NCBI GenBank assembly: GCA_015478945.1 | Contig: JABUQX010100207.1 | Coordinates: 1-22,500, forward strand | Reading direction: 5' to 3' | DNA from: Trachelipus rathkii | Taxonomy: Eukaryota; Arthropoda; Malacostraca; Isopoda; Trachelipodidae | Length of the DNA: 22,500 bases | In this document: positions 1 through 11,372 of the stretch, in pieces | How the letters are laid out: every line of letters starts with the position of its first letter | How positions within the stretch are numbered: the first letter of the stretch is position 1 | Notes under the pieces: model-generated | Told to the model about the DNA's origin: nothing | The model's input: only the letters and a program-made list of their open reading frames with translations | Databases searched by the model: none | Translations under genes and position numbers: made by a program

Positions 1-1410
1 GGGTTTTCCTTTTATTAAAAATAAGTTATAGATTTAAGGGTTAGTTTATATGTATATATGGCTCTGTTAAAATTATCAATGCAGCTTAAAGGTTTTTAAG
101 ATAAAATATGTTTTTGATTTTATGATCTAAAATTTAAATTTGCTCATAAGGTATGATATTAGCAATATTTGCCATGTAATATGTTTATCTGTAACTGAAA
201 AATCTGTAATGAATTTATGAAAGTTTGTTTGTTACATTTGTAAAATCATTTCCCCTAAATTTGCCTCCTAGACATAAATTGTTTTTTGCCAGTTTAGTGT
301 TAATATGATTAGGTTTACCATGAATTTATTTAGATTATTTCTCGCTACATTTTATATTTACCTTTTTTAACTGTATCTGGTGCTGTCTCGTCTATTCACG
401 AGAATTCTATTCGGATTCTGAACTTTTTCTTTCTTTCTCTTTCTCTCTCTCTTAAAAAGCCAATGAAATTCTTAATATTGTATCTCTACACTAACTTTTC
501 GTGTTTTTGGAGAATGCATTGATACAAATATACTTTTATTTGCAACCAAAAGTTTTTGAAACTTTACAAAACGAGGCCTATCTTGAATTATGTTCAACAG
601 TCAATCTCTATCGAGTATCATCTGTGAATCTGATATAGATCAGGCCATAATAAAATAAATCTGCTATTTGTTTGAAGTACACTACCTTAAATACTGAGTA
701 AAGTATGTCTTTTAATATTATAAACTTAACGTTCTACCGTAGGCCAAAGTATTTCTTAATTTCCGCCAATATTAAAGAAAGAGGAATCGTTCTAATAGAA
801 AACTTATGTTAAGGTCTCTTTTTCCCAAGCTGGTCTCTCAACCTTTCTTACCTATTTCTGAATTTTAGCAGTCGTCCACTAGTTCCTGTCCTTAGCTGCA
901 ATCCAGACTCTTTTTCCTGTTTTAACATAGTAGCATATCAGAGATGCTTGGTCGAATGTCCGTAACCTTCTCCTTATATCTCTCCTTACTTCAGAGCTTT
1001 CTTCTTAGAACATGACGTACTCCCTAAGTCAAGTGCATGCTATATGTACGGCAAAGCTTACGGTACCCTTCTTGCTACATCCTATCCCTTATTGAACCCT
1101 TTCTACTAACATCTAAGCCCTTCATAATCCTAAAAGGACTTCCTCCATAGGTCCTTTTTTAAATTTCTTTCGGACAAGGTTACAGCACTTTCAATTAAGC
1201 TACATTCCTCTTGACCATTTAAGTTATCATGGTGAGTTTTTATTTATCTATGTTCTTTCGTTGCTAAACTTCTCAACTAGTTAGGTTTGCTAGTACCTGT
1301 CCTTTTATTTTGGGTAGTAGCTTAGTTTTCACTCAATATGGCTTGTGATTGCATGGGAGGTCAGAGAATTTAACTTCATGGTTATAATTCTCAACAAATA
1401 TAATTATAAT
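1..1410. other. AT-rich intergenic DNA, no gene seen
   Basis: No open frame or recognisable motif was found. A pyrimidine tract (CTTT/CTCT repeats) lies near 421-454. Between about 790 and 1210 the plus strand becomes C/T-rich, so the minus strand is purine-rich like the decayed LINEs elsewhere in the window. Minus-strand translation there gives short open pieces, but none matched a family I know. Confidence 0.6.
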
Positions 1411-1430
1411 TGAGGCTCTATATATACTAT

Positions 1431-1463
<33 letters not shown>

Positions 1464-1540
1464 CTATATATTATATATATATATTTAATTATGATATTAC
1501 TATATATATTATAATATATATATATAATTTATAACCTGGT
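1411..1540. repeat. (TA)n array
   Basis: An imperfect TATA dinucleotide array with interruptions. It is the first of about ten such arrays in the window. Confidence 0.9.
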
Positions 1541-1660
1541 ATGACATAGAAGAGAGGTTAAGGCCTAAGCTATACCTAAATCCACGATCTACGTAAACGT
1601 TAAAACTTTTCACCGTCCATAAAGCGACGTATGCCATCATAGGTTAGTTGATAAGGCCAT

Positions 1661-1815
1661 ACGGCATAATATATATATACTATTCATATTATCTACAATA
1701 TTAATATACTTTATTTATATATTATATAATATAATATTAGTAGATTATATATATATATATATATATATATAGGTATATATATAGAGGCATATTTATATGG
1801 CATTACTATATATTA
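1661..1815. repeat. (TA)n array
   Basis: Interrupted TA dinucleotide tracts, the purest near 1745-1771. The array lies just outside the left arm of the fold-back repeat. Confidence 0.85.
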
Positions 1816-1860
1816 TGTACCATACCCTCACCCCGTCAAGTAGAAATTTATATGCCAAGT

Positions 1861-2364
1861 TCCTCCGCCGTGACGTCATCATACACCTCAGGATTTCTCT
1901 CGCGTTTACGGTATCATTGTAGAAATACTTAACTTGTTACGGTTATCTGTGAGGTCATTGACTAATTTTTCGGAATATATATTATATTTATATATATATA
2001 TATATATATATCTGTTATATTTTATATCTTATCATATTACTCTATATATATATATATTTAATATATTTATATATATCACCGGCCCAATCCTAGGGGGCTC
2101 GAGTTCCGACCCGGGGAACAGAAGGGGGACGTTTCCATACCCCGTAGGGGGAGGGGCGGAGGAACCCCCCGTCGCCACGACCCAAATTTCCTCAAAGAGC
2201 TTTTGCGGGGTTCCGGGAGACCCTTCCCGAGGTGGGCGGAAATAGTCCTATTCTCTCTGTCGTTTTCCCCCGGAAAGGTCCTCGCAGCAGATCTCCTCGT
2301 ACTCTTGTTCTATTACTTTCACGTGTAGAGTGTGTCTTATATTCCTTGGGTCGCATTAAGTTTA
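1861..2364 (+). repeat. Left arm of GC-rich fold-back repeat
   Basis: This arm is inversely repeated at 2383-3000. Matched blocks, outside to inside: a TGACGTCA-containing block with CAGGATTTC (1871-1905 against about 2957-2990); CTGTGAGGTCATTGACTAAT (1947-1966) against its near complement ending at 2948; a perfect 13-mer TAGGGGGCTCGAG (2091-2103 against 2652-2664); GGGGGACGTTT plus CCCGTAGGGG; and CCTTGGG (2344 against about 2407). A (TA)n array lies inside the arm at 1975-2076. The 1934-2245 reading frame is a by-product of this composition. The centre, about 2365-2382, is A/T-rich. I do not recognise the family. Confidence 0.8.
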
Positions 2365-2382
2365 AAAAAAACTATTATTTTT

Positions 2383-3000
2383 TAAAAACTAAATGTGTAC
2401 CCCAAGGCAGTATGACCGCCCCGATGGAAGTGAGTAGGGGTCTCTCGGCCTTCCGGGGAAACGACAGGGTAGGACCATTTCCCCCCGGGGAGGGTCTTCC
2501 GAACCCCCGCTCTTTGGTATTTGGGTGTCGCGGGGGTTCCCCGCCCCTCCCCTACGGGTTACAAGGTATGAAAAACGTCCCCCCCCCCCCCCCCCTTTTA
2601 TTTTGTTGGTTTTCGGCGTGATTTACTTCCTCCCCCTCTGTCCAGCTTCGGCTCGAGCCCCCTATTCGGCCGTGTGAATATTTATATTTACTTTTTTTTT
2701 ATATATTATAATCACGCAGAGCTAGTTAAATATATATATATATGGGTGTGATATAGTATTAATCATTAAGTTGTTAATATATGGATACTTAGTATTATAA
2801 TTAATACTATTATAGCTACAGTATGTTATTTCTCTGGCTTTAAAACCTTTATAAAAAAAGCTGAAATTTTAATTATAGTTTTAATATTTTATTATTAGTT
2901 ATTTAAATATATATAAATATTCGCATAAAATTAGTCATGACGTCACAGTAGACGTAGCGCGGAAATCCTGACGTGTGAGTATGACGTTACGCGGATCTTG
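2383..3000 (-). repeat. Right arm of GC-rich fold-back repeat
   Basis: This is the inverted partner of 1861-2364. It holds the GC-rich core (about 2400-2670), a homopolymer C run, an AT-rich interior (2670-2916), and an outer block with a perfect TGACGTCA at 2938-2945 that mirrors the one at 1871-1878. The right arm is about 110 bp longer than the left, mostly in AT-rich sequence and the C run. The 2232-2621 reading frame crosses both arms and looks like chance coding. Confidence 0.8.
2579..2595. repeat. Poly-C run (17 C)
   Basis: A homopolymer of 17 C inside the right arm of the fold-back. The left arm has five bases at the equivalent place (GGGGG before ACGTTT) and the third copy at about 9431 has five C, so this run is a local expansion or an assembly artefact. 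Confidence 0.85.
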
Positions 3001-3115
3001 CATTAACTTAACTTTCGTGAACTTAGAAATTTTTTTGAAGCAGAACTTATTTTTCAGTCTCCAAATGTCCTTGATGGGAACACATTGCAAATTCAACAGT
3101 AGTATTGATACTGTA

Positions 3116-3350
3116 TTGTATTTATATATTATTATTATATTATTTATGTAATATATATATATATATATATACTATATAATTATATATATATATATTATAT
3201 ATATATATATATATTATATTCATATATTTATATTTAACTTAATCTAATATTTATATTATTTATTATTATTTAATATTAGATTAATATTAATGTTAATATA
3301 ATATTATATATTAATATTTATAAATATATATATTTTATCATTTATATCTA
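3116..3350. repeat. (TA)n / (TTA)n array
   Basis: About 235 bp of TA dinucleotides grading into TTA/TAA motifs. Nothing else is visible in it. Confidence 0.85.
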
Positions 3351-5704
3351 TAAGGAGTTGTATCTTATACTTACTAATACTATATATACTATTTAGTTTT
3401 TTTGTATTTGAATGGTGTTTAGATTTTGATAAACGTATTTTTATTAGAGTGTATACAATTATATCTATGATCTTCTGCTTAGATATTTGGTCTTTTCACA
3501 CTGTAAATCTGATAAATAATAGGTGGTGTTGCAATTATTTTGGTGTTTTTGTGTCTTGGTGTTTAAATTTAAATATGTGATGTAACAAATTTAAATATTA
3601 AGCTGTACATTCCTACTTACAATGTGTTTAATATTTTCTTTGTTATTACTAAAATTTAGTAAATGAAGCCTAATTTTTTGGAATGACCAAGTAAAATATC
3701 AAAATATAAATTTTAATATATGATATTCATGATCGTAATATTCAAATGATTAGGATTTATGTAAATACACACAGATGCATATTTACTAGATCGTCATTCT
3801 TCATCCAACATACAACGAAATAAACAATTAAAAAAAAAGCTGAGAAGAATTAGAGTATTCTGATATACCTCGTTTTATATTATTATTTACATATTATATT
3901 ATTATATAAATAAATACTCATTATTTATAATTATAATCATAGATGATATTTTAGGTGTAAATAATAATAAATAAACATCTAAATGAAATTTTTAATTAGA
4001 TTAACCTAAATTTATATGTTATAAATTTTAAATAAAGTATGTAAGCAATTAGTAAGTATTCATTAGTAATAAATAGTTACGTAAATAGTTTATATTCACC
4101 TTCGATACTAAATGTATAATATATAAGCCAATAATATACATAATAATTAGCACTATTATCTGCACACAAATAATAAATCCCAAGTAAGTTTATCAAGATC
4201 ATAATTTAGATATCTATTAATTAGAGACAAACAGATATTGATATACTTCAATGCAATATTACTCTACATTAATGAGGTGGCACATACTTTTTATAAATGT
4301 ATTCGATTCTAGCAATCACTAGAAAACCTTTGAATCAATTAAGATAAATTCACATTGGTCCTAAATCTATTATATCATATAAATAATGTAAGGAAACAAT
4401 CATATATTATTTATACAAGTGGACTCTTTAATCCACTTACTGAAAAACAAAGAAGCGACAATGATTAACAATTAATATAAATAAAATAATCGATGTATTC
4501 GGTAAGATGGGAAGAATAAGTGTCTTTTGTCATTAGGCTCAGCCCTATGCATAGAAGATAAGATGTACATAACTAGAAATGCCCTGCACAAGATGTTATA
4601 AATACCTAATACAAGAAATTGATATTTTGAATCTGTCATTTACACGGGAGCTACAAAGTCATTGAATGATACATAATAGTTTTATTCATCAATAGATAAA
4701 AATAATAATTAATTATTCACTGACATATAAACGAAAGAAAATGAACGAAAAAAAAATGAACGATCTCAACATACTCACCGACCTAGGGTTCGGGTTCTAA
4801 AGCCTTACCCGGAACTCACAAAGCAAGCATAATAATGGTTGTAAGAGGGTAAAATTTTCTGTTTTTCATAATACTACTATACTTTGTGTTTTTAATATTT
4901 GTTTGATAACAAAATTTTCCCTATATATAAGGTAAATTTTATTGTCTCATCAAAATTGTGCATAATGTACATATTATAGTTAGAGATGTCTTCTGTAACA
5001 AGATGTACTATAAATTTATTAAAAATAAAGTCTTCTCTCCAGAAAAGTCGATCTATTTTGAGCTTTTGTGTTTCTAAGATATGATCGCTATTGAGTTACT
5101 ATCATATCGGAGTGAAGGGTCGTGATTAATAACGTCTCATACGACTAAAATTTTTCTCAGTCTCTTGAAAGTCAAGTGCTGATATATTCGGAGTTAGGAT
5201 GCGAGGGTATTCGAAGATTGAGTGCGATGATCAATACAAAGTTATTTATCTAATTACCGCGAGCATATATTTGTATTTTCTTTTTACAAGTATTATCTAT
5301 ATCAATATCTCATTGATATATAGCGAAACCAATCTATTGTTTATATCACTTCATTTTTCTATTCTTTAGTGTCACATATTTTCTACCATTTTGTGCACAT
5401 GATGTGGCTTAACGAGACTTACGATTAAGAAATGCTACATACCGTCTTTGATTCTGTTGCTCTACAAGTAGTGATTATTACATTGAGCAGGTATATACGT
5501 TTATTATGTATAAATTAGTGTTCAGTAATAGATCTTAATAGTTTATTATTTCTTGTATATTAGGCCTTAAATAATTTATTCAGAGGGAACTATTTATCAG
5601 ATTTGTAATTTTGATGTAAAATAGATATTAATAAACGTTTATTAGATCATTATTATTGATATCCAAGTAAAGACTGGAACAGGCCGCTTAAGATGGTTAT
5701 ATAT
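3351..5704. other. AT-rich intergenic DNA, no gene seen
   Basis: About 2.3 kb without a credible coding frame in six frames. The endonuclease half of the CR1-like LINE that starts at about 5705 would be expected in the last kilobase, but no endonuclease motif was found, so that element looks 5'-truncated. A short T-arm-like string near 4786-4800 was considered and not accepted as a tRNA or SINE. Confidence 0.55.
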
Positions 5705-5808
5705 AATATGGTAGATTCTTTGAAAGAGGGTAGTTTAAGCATTGCAAAGGCACCTGTATTTGATTTTTTTAAGCGAATCTATATAACATTAATGGTGAGT
5801 ATAATATA

Positions 5809-6510
5809 GTACCTATAGATGAACTTATGGATATCAAACCAGCATATGTTATGCTGCCTATTTATAAAGAAAGGTAGTAAGGATAAAGTTATTTATGGGA
5901 AATTAATATAGTTGACTCAGTTAGCTTAACATTACTCTTGGTTATGTTAAAGTGATTTTCTGGAAAGTTACTATGAATAGGTCATATACATCATAGAGTA
6001 AATATTTTAAGAAAGGATAACAAAGGTATTGTATGACTCCTCTTCCAGCTATGTGATTTCAAGCAAGGGTAGGTTACATTGTCATTGAACAAACCTATTT
6101 AGAATTTATTGGAACATTTACTTGAACTGACATTGAACAGGAGATCCAGTTGATATTGTTTATATTTAGCACCTTTAGAAGCCTTGTTTTTGTTTTCCTC
6201 TACATATGGCTGATTGAAAATAAGTTTATATTGCATATTATTATGTGGTATAAGTGAGATGTTAGCATGGTTGGATTTAAAGAGTTGAGTTGGCGATATA
6301 TACAGTAAAATCAGTCTGTGTACAACTAAAGTGGGAATAATCAATCTGATGGGAATGAGTTTATGATATTGCAGTGGTACCACAGGGTTTCCTTAAGTGC
6401 TGGCTTGTGCCACCATTGTTCTCCATCATATATATAATACATTATTTAGACCAGGACGATATAATTGTTTCTAAGGTTTTCTAAGTTTTGTCTTACGCTA
6501 TGATACTAAG
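5809..6510 (+). pseudogene. Reverse transcriptase core of CR1-like LINE (broken)
   Basis: This covers the start of the RT domain to the catalytic YADD box. The frame changes between PIYK (5857-5868) and KGSKDK (5870), which overlap by about one base, as expected from a single-base indel. Motif A is read as VDIVYI followed by KPCFCFP where the family has KAFD, so a catalytic Asp codon is lost. Motif B is VPQG with about two extra residues before PLF. Motif C lacks one base: YA at 6494-6499 and DTK at 6502-6510 are offset by a frame, so one deleted base accounts for the missing Asp. Stops are frequent. The minus-strand frame 6099-6383 is a shadow of this region. Confidence 0.82.
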
Positions 6511-7423
6511 TGGCCACCTCAGCTTTAGCATGCAGTGTAATATGAGATGCATAAGATTACATAGTAGTATGATACTTACTCGAAATAGCTGGTCATGTAG
6601 GGTGGGCAGATAGTTGGCAATGAAGGTATTATGTAGACTAAAATTTTCAGTCATTGTTACAAGGTGTTCGCTTCTCAGCTCTAGGTTATTCTCAAATCAG
6701 AGTGGTTACTAAGCAGTAGGAATTGTAGGAGAGTATGTCGGCTTGATGTGGGTTACTTGTGTGACTCTTATTATGAAACAGCATTTTTTTTATAGGTGTG
6801 TGCACTTTATATACAGCATAGCAGCTATAATATTTTTTGATACTAGTAGCTTAATACAATGCTTCTAGGTTAATGCTTTATTGAAATAAAGAACTGAAAT
6901 TATATATGATTTCTGAGGCAATAATATTATAATCGTCTAAATATGAGTTCTTATTTATTATACAAGAGGATATGAGAGAGTAAGTCACAGATAATACCCA
7001 CTGAGTATACAATTAAGCTATGTTAGAGGCCAGTAATCTAGATGGTAGGATAGTAGGATGGAATGTCAGACACTTAGGCTTGGTGGTCACCTTCTTCTTT
7101 GTATGGTATAAGAAAGACTAGATAATGTACATAAGTGAGAGTGCATACTGATAAGAGCAACAAGGTATAATGAATTGTTGTTGCTGGGTTTGAGGGTATA
7201 AGAGCTATGAGGAGACAAAGATAGAGTTGGGATATGTTTTGTTTAGAATAGGCGATTTCATCTCAGATAGGGACATGATACAAGTATCCTATCAAAATAT
7301 TTACATTATCCATATTTAGTTATAACTATAAGATAAGAGACAATAAATTTTTTTTCATATAGTGAGAGCATGTACAGGTGACCAGGGGGCATAATAGTAT
7401 TAAATTAAAGAAGAAAGCATTAA

Positions 7424-7663
7424 GCCATCTTTGAATTTATAAAGATAAGCTATTATCTGCACATATCAGTTAATAGGAGGAGGAGTGATGGATTTTGGAT
7501 AGGTCTGCCAGAGGAGGTGAGATTGAGTATGAGGGACGCGATTGACAAGAATTTAGAGAAACGGTTAGAGGTTGCAGTGGTTATGGAGAAGGAGGGAAGT
7601 GTGGGGTACAGAATGACTAATAGGAATATTGAGCCGAAGCCCAAGTTGGCGGGGTTTTTGTAG
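7424..7663 (+). pseudogene. C-terminal open piece of CR1-like ORF2
   Basis: An open frame of 79 codons lies between stops at 7421-7423 and 7661-7663. It has no ATG suited to a start, as expected for an internal piece. WIGLPEEV (7496-7519) followed by DAIDKNLEKRLE fits the W..LPEEVV...(x)n..FK..LDK.L ending of CR1-type ORF2 proteins. The tail after residue 50, rich in Lys, Glu and Pro, was not recognised. The minus-strand frame 7453-7644 is its shadow. Confidence 0.7.
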
Positions 7664-7984
7664 TATATTTATAAAGTTTACCGGCAGAGGTATGACTTGT
7701 CTAGGAGCATTGGACAGAGAATGTGTAGACCATAACCATTAAGTTACATATAATGCATATGGATGGTTTGGGGTATCATATTTAATTATTAATCATTTAG
7801 TATTTGACTAAGCAAATTGGTTAAGAGTATTTGTCAGTTATCATAATTTTTACAAATTGACAGCCTAGGTGTACGTACTGGTGCTTTGTAGATTTTCATG
7901 AGCATGTTGGGTAGTTGGAGTTGACTGTGTGAGTCAAGTCCTCGATACGGTCCCATGGGCTTTTTAACTGTCTTATATTCCTAA

Positions 7985-8580
7985 TGTCGCTATAATAGTC
8001 CTAATATTACGTTTTAGCACGATTTCGAAGGACATAATACGAACCGATTCGTTTTTAACAAAAATTTTGAATACAGCTGGTTCTATTAATGTGACAGTCA
8101 ATCAGTGGTTTTGTTGATATAAAAATAATATATATATTAAAAAATAAAATTAACAAATGTTGTTTTTATTTTACAATATTTATGCTATATTACTATTGTG
8201 ATGGAGTTTTATCGATTTGGACAAAAGTTAGATTTAGAAGCAATTTCATGAATAAAACATTCATGCATAAATACAACGAACTACTACGACCTACGCAATC
8301 GTTTATTAATGATTTTTACATTTTTGTATAGCTAATTATCCCCTAAATTACGGATAGTTTACACGGGAAATATGAGAAATAATTCCTAAACATGTATTGA
8401 GTAAGAAATTACCTAACGTTTCTGTATGAACATATTTTTATTACTAAATTTTGTGCAAATTTAGACATAATCAGATAACGATACACTTTAATTTTAAGCA
8501 TTTTCCCTAATTTCGTTAGTCACAAAAGTAATCTTATAAGTATAGCAAAATCGAAAACGCCTGTAGTTAATTTAAATAAA
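7985..8580 (+). repeat. Unnamed ~0.5-kb dispersed repeat, copy 0
   Basis: It matches copies at 16300-17840. Shared landmarks in order: TTTTAGCACGA (about 8011); ACCGATTCGTTTTTAACAAA (about 8042); ACAGCTGGTTCTATT (about 8074); GTGGTTTTG (about 8105); TTATCGATTTGG plus AGTTAGATTTAGAAGCAA (8208-8243); TACATTTTTGTATAG; ACTAAATTTTGTGCAAATTTAG (about 8442); and a terminal TAATTTCGTTAG...GAAAACGCC (8509-8562). The A-rich sequence after 8590 and the adjoining TA array may mark the end. I cannot assign the family. Confidence 0.72.
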
Positions 8581-8583
8581 TAT

Positions 8584-8760
8584 AATATTAAAAAAAAAAA
8601 ATCAATATATTATATTATATATTCTTTTGTATACAGATTAAAATTTCAAAAATTCAAATAATTCATATACTCCGAAAAAAATAAATAAAATAAAAATTAT
8701 ATATATAATAATTATATTTATATATATATATATATATTATATAATAATATATTTATTTAT
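8584..8760. repeat. A-run and (TA)n array
   Basis: A 13-A tract (8590-8602) is followed by TA/TTA tracts, including a pure TA run near 8717-8737. It directly follows copy 0 of the dispersed repeat. Confidence 0.8.
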
Positions 8761-9299
8761 TCTCATTTATTCTTATTTCTAGTAGGTTGGTTATTGTAGT
8801 GATCACATTATATTACCTATACTTAGAATGAGTTGTGGATAGATATATATATATAGATTACCATTGTAGTCTGTAATATATATTTAACACATGCGAGTAC
8901 TATATATAAAATATATATATATACCCACTACTAGGAGGTAAATATGTAAGGTTAATATTTGTAATTTTGTATAGGGTAATGCTAGTTGCTCATTATATAT
9001 ATATACCATTTATGAGTAGTTTTTTTTGTACTCAAAATATGTGTTTGTTATCTTATAGAAAAAGGAGATATAGATCAACGAGCGAGAATTATTGATACAT
9101 TGTCATTCCTTGCAACGCATCCTCCAGGTTTCGAGAAATGAATGGATGAATAATATGTATACTCTTGATATACTCATTAGATATGGAGCCATATGGACAT
9201 TAATTTAATTAGCTAGAAGCGTTAATATATTCTTTAACATTAATCGAATTACCAGCAAGGTCAAGTCGCCCAGCAAGAGAGAGACGTAAGGGAATTAGA
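8761..9299. other. AT-rich DNA with short TA runs, no gene seen
   Basis: Short TA runs sit near 8841-8856, 8901-8923 and 8993-9003. No coding frame, RNA gene or repeat match was found. Confidence 0.55.
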
Positions 9300-9500
9300 G
9301 CCGGGTGCGTCCATTGTCACTTGTGCACAGGGGAACGACGAGGGGTAGAGTGCAAGTGTCATCTTTGGTATTGTGGGTGTCTGGGGGGTTCCTTCACCCG
9401 ACCCCTCCCCTACGGGGTATGGAAAAACGTCCCCCTTTGTTCACCGTCAAGGCTACGAGCTTACGCCCTGAGCCTCGGTGCAGTGATATGTGTACCTATT
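9300..9500 (-). repeat. Third, partial copy of the GC-rich fold-back repeat
   Basis: It has the same strand sense as the right arm (2383-3000). Shared strings: TCTTTGGTATT followed by GGGTGTC (about 9361-9382 against 2511-2529); CCCCTCCCCTACGGG (about 9402); GGTATGGAAAAACGTCCCCC (about 9416-9435 against 2565-2583); and a looser CTGAGCC...GTGTACC tail. No inverted partner lies near it, so this is a single unit, which shows that the fold-back is two units joined. The small frames at 9305-9502 and 9321-9605 are by-products of the GC-rich composition. Confidence 0.78.
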
Positions 9501-11011
9501 AGAAATTATTATATATACATTAATATGATAATGGTAATAGTATACATACTACTTAACGGACTATTTATGGAATATTTTAACTTTCAGTATTTGCCTCAAT
9601 TATAATATCTACTATTACCGGGTAATTAGCTATGGAGTATATAATAACTCAGTAACTTTAGTATATCTGAGGTATTAGGTAGACGTGAGTCATTATATTA
9701 CCGGGTCGATTCATAATACTTTACATACTGTTTCCTATATATATATATATACTGAGAAATAAGAAACGTTAACTATACCTACACCTGACAAGATATAAGA
9801 ATCACTTAAATATTTGATTGAGTAAACGTAAAATTTATTGCGAGATACCCTATAGAACATAACTCTCTGATTACTGTATTCATTAGATTAACTATATATC
9901 ACATGGCGAAACGGACGGACCGTCAAACACAGGCTCAGAATAAAATGATCGATAACCTGTCATATAAGCTTTAATATCTACAATAATGATTTGAGCTATA
10001 AGATGGGAGTAGAATATTCCTTATTGGCGTACAATATAAAAAGATGATACATAATATACGACTAATCTAAAGCTCATATTTAGAGACTTAGTATTAACAT
10101 GCTGATTGATATTATAGTACCTCAAATCCTATCCTTAAATAGAGTAAAGTCATTACCCTGGCGATTGTCAGTACTTGAGGTTAATGATTCAGTTACTTGG
10201 AGGGTATTAATATCTCATAACGTGATTCTGTAGTAAACTTGTACTATTTTAGTTAAAATTATAATAATAACTATGCTATTATATTATGATAATTATATAT
10301 GAATAATAATAACAACGAATATTAAAAAATAGATTATAAGTACAAATTAGCACTGATAGAATAAGTATGATTATGCTTTGTTACACATTAAGGTGGGGCA
10401 CATCTTCGATCTAACTGGATAAGAGAAGTTATAAAGTACTTAGATAATTCTCTAAATAATACACGTTAAGGCAAGAAATAAGGTATACACAGACGTTTTT
10501 TTATTATGTCACTTTTATAATGGTATTATCGGTAAGCACTGTGATTGCGCGCAAAGTTATTTCGTTTAATAACGATAACACGATTAACTCGAGTCTCACA
10601 ATATGATACGGTAAATTAGTACAATATTGATTTGTTAATTTTCTTTTTATTATAATAATCATATATTCCGGCTCTAAACAATAATTAACCTAAATTAGAT
10701 ATATATAAGGGACATATAGTGCAGACATTAATTAAATATCAGGGCACCGTATAGGATCTCGTAATGATTGCAGAATGCTTTTTTGCCAGATGAGCTTACC
10801 TAATTTGTTTAAAATTAATTGGAAACGGGTAAACCATTTATTCATCATATATTGTATTAATTCCATAAAATTCAAACCCAGCTGTATCTCCGAAACTTCA
10901 GGCGATAGAAATAATCTTCTCAAAGCGTTGAATAACCTTATTTATACAGTAATCACTTCACAAATATCACGGGTGTTACCGTACATATCAGATATGGCCT
11001 AACGTTATATC
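9501..11011. other. AT-rich DNA, no gene recognised
   Basis: About 1.5 kb. ATTACCGGGT recurs at about 9616 and 9697 without further structure. A perfect 11-bp palindrome GACGGACCGTC lies at 9914-9924. Overlapping open frames at 10732-10923 (-) and 10775-11002 (+) were read in full. They show no recognisable domain and no good start context, so I treat them as chance frames or part of an unidentified repeat. Confidence 0.5.
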
Positions 11012-11031
11012 AATGTCTTTATTATAACAGC
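11012..11031 (+). repeat. 5' terminal inverted repeat of the mariner-like element
   Basis: AATGTCTTTATTATAACAGC is the inverse of 12508-12526 except for one extra T. TCAAT/ATTGA just outside suggests the match may run a few bases further. Confidence 0.65.
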
Positions 11032-11372
11032 AAATACCACTAATCTTCTGCATATCATATCCAATACCATCAAAGTGCAGTGTAAGTTTATCGCATAGTT
11101 TCGAATATGCATTCTATGCAGCCAGATACGAGTTACTTTGCATGGCGACATAGCGCGCATTCAGATGTTTAGTTTTCTCTATGTTTAGTGCGCCACAATT
11201 ATATTACATAGAAGAATTATAGGCGAGTAACCTTAATGAACGTAAAAGCATTATCTATGTGTCACTAAACAATTATGCAAAGTGGTGAATCGTGTAATTA
11301 TGACATTGCAATACGTGCGTATATCGTTTACGGTCGCAATGTTAGATCCGACTTTTCACATATGGCAAAAAC

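Larger units (their letters stand above)
5705..7700 (+). mobile_element. CR1/L2-like LINE remnant, 5'-truncated
   Basis: A decayed non-LTR retrotransposon that once encoded an RT copying its RNA at the insertion site. Motifs occur in family order and spacing but across several frames: LKEGSLSIAKAP (5720); VPIDELMDIKPAYVMLPIYK (5809-5868); KGSKDK (5870-5887); VDIVYI, RT motif A region (6149-6166); LSWRYIQ.NQSVYN (6285-6320); VPQG followed by PPLFSIIYI, motif B (6377-6436); YA then DTK, motif C (6494-6510); WADSWQ (near 6607); AWWSP (7078-7092); ERLDNVHK and RATRYNELLLLGL (7112-7190); WIGLPEEV and DKNLEKRLE (7496-7570). The LERVQ...ATR, LGL and W..LPEEV series is typical of the CR1/L2/Jockey-like assemblage. 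No endonuclease domain was found upstream. Individual motifs are weak, but their order makes the call firm. Confidence 0.87.

Noticed and set aside
1934..2621. Overlapping open frames 1934-2245 and 2232-2621 as genes
   Set aside because: They cross a TA array, the GC-rich fold-back and a poly-C run, and give low-complexity or Gly/Pro-rich peptides with no domain.
4780..4800. GGTTCGGGTTC, resembling a tRNA T-arm or a SINE B box
   Set aside because: No matching A box, acceptor stem or anticodon arm lies at the right distance on either strand.
6099..6383. 94-codon minus-strand frame as a gene
   Set aside because: It lies antisense to the CR1-like RT core, whose motifs are on the plus strand.
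10732..11002. Overlapping plus and minus frames of 75 and 63 codons
   Set aside because: No domain or supporting context; two antisense frames in the same place suggest chance. Kept only as unassigned sequence.
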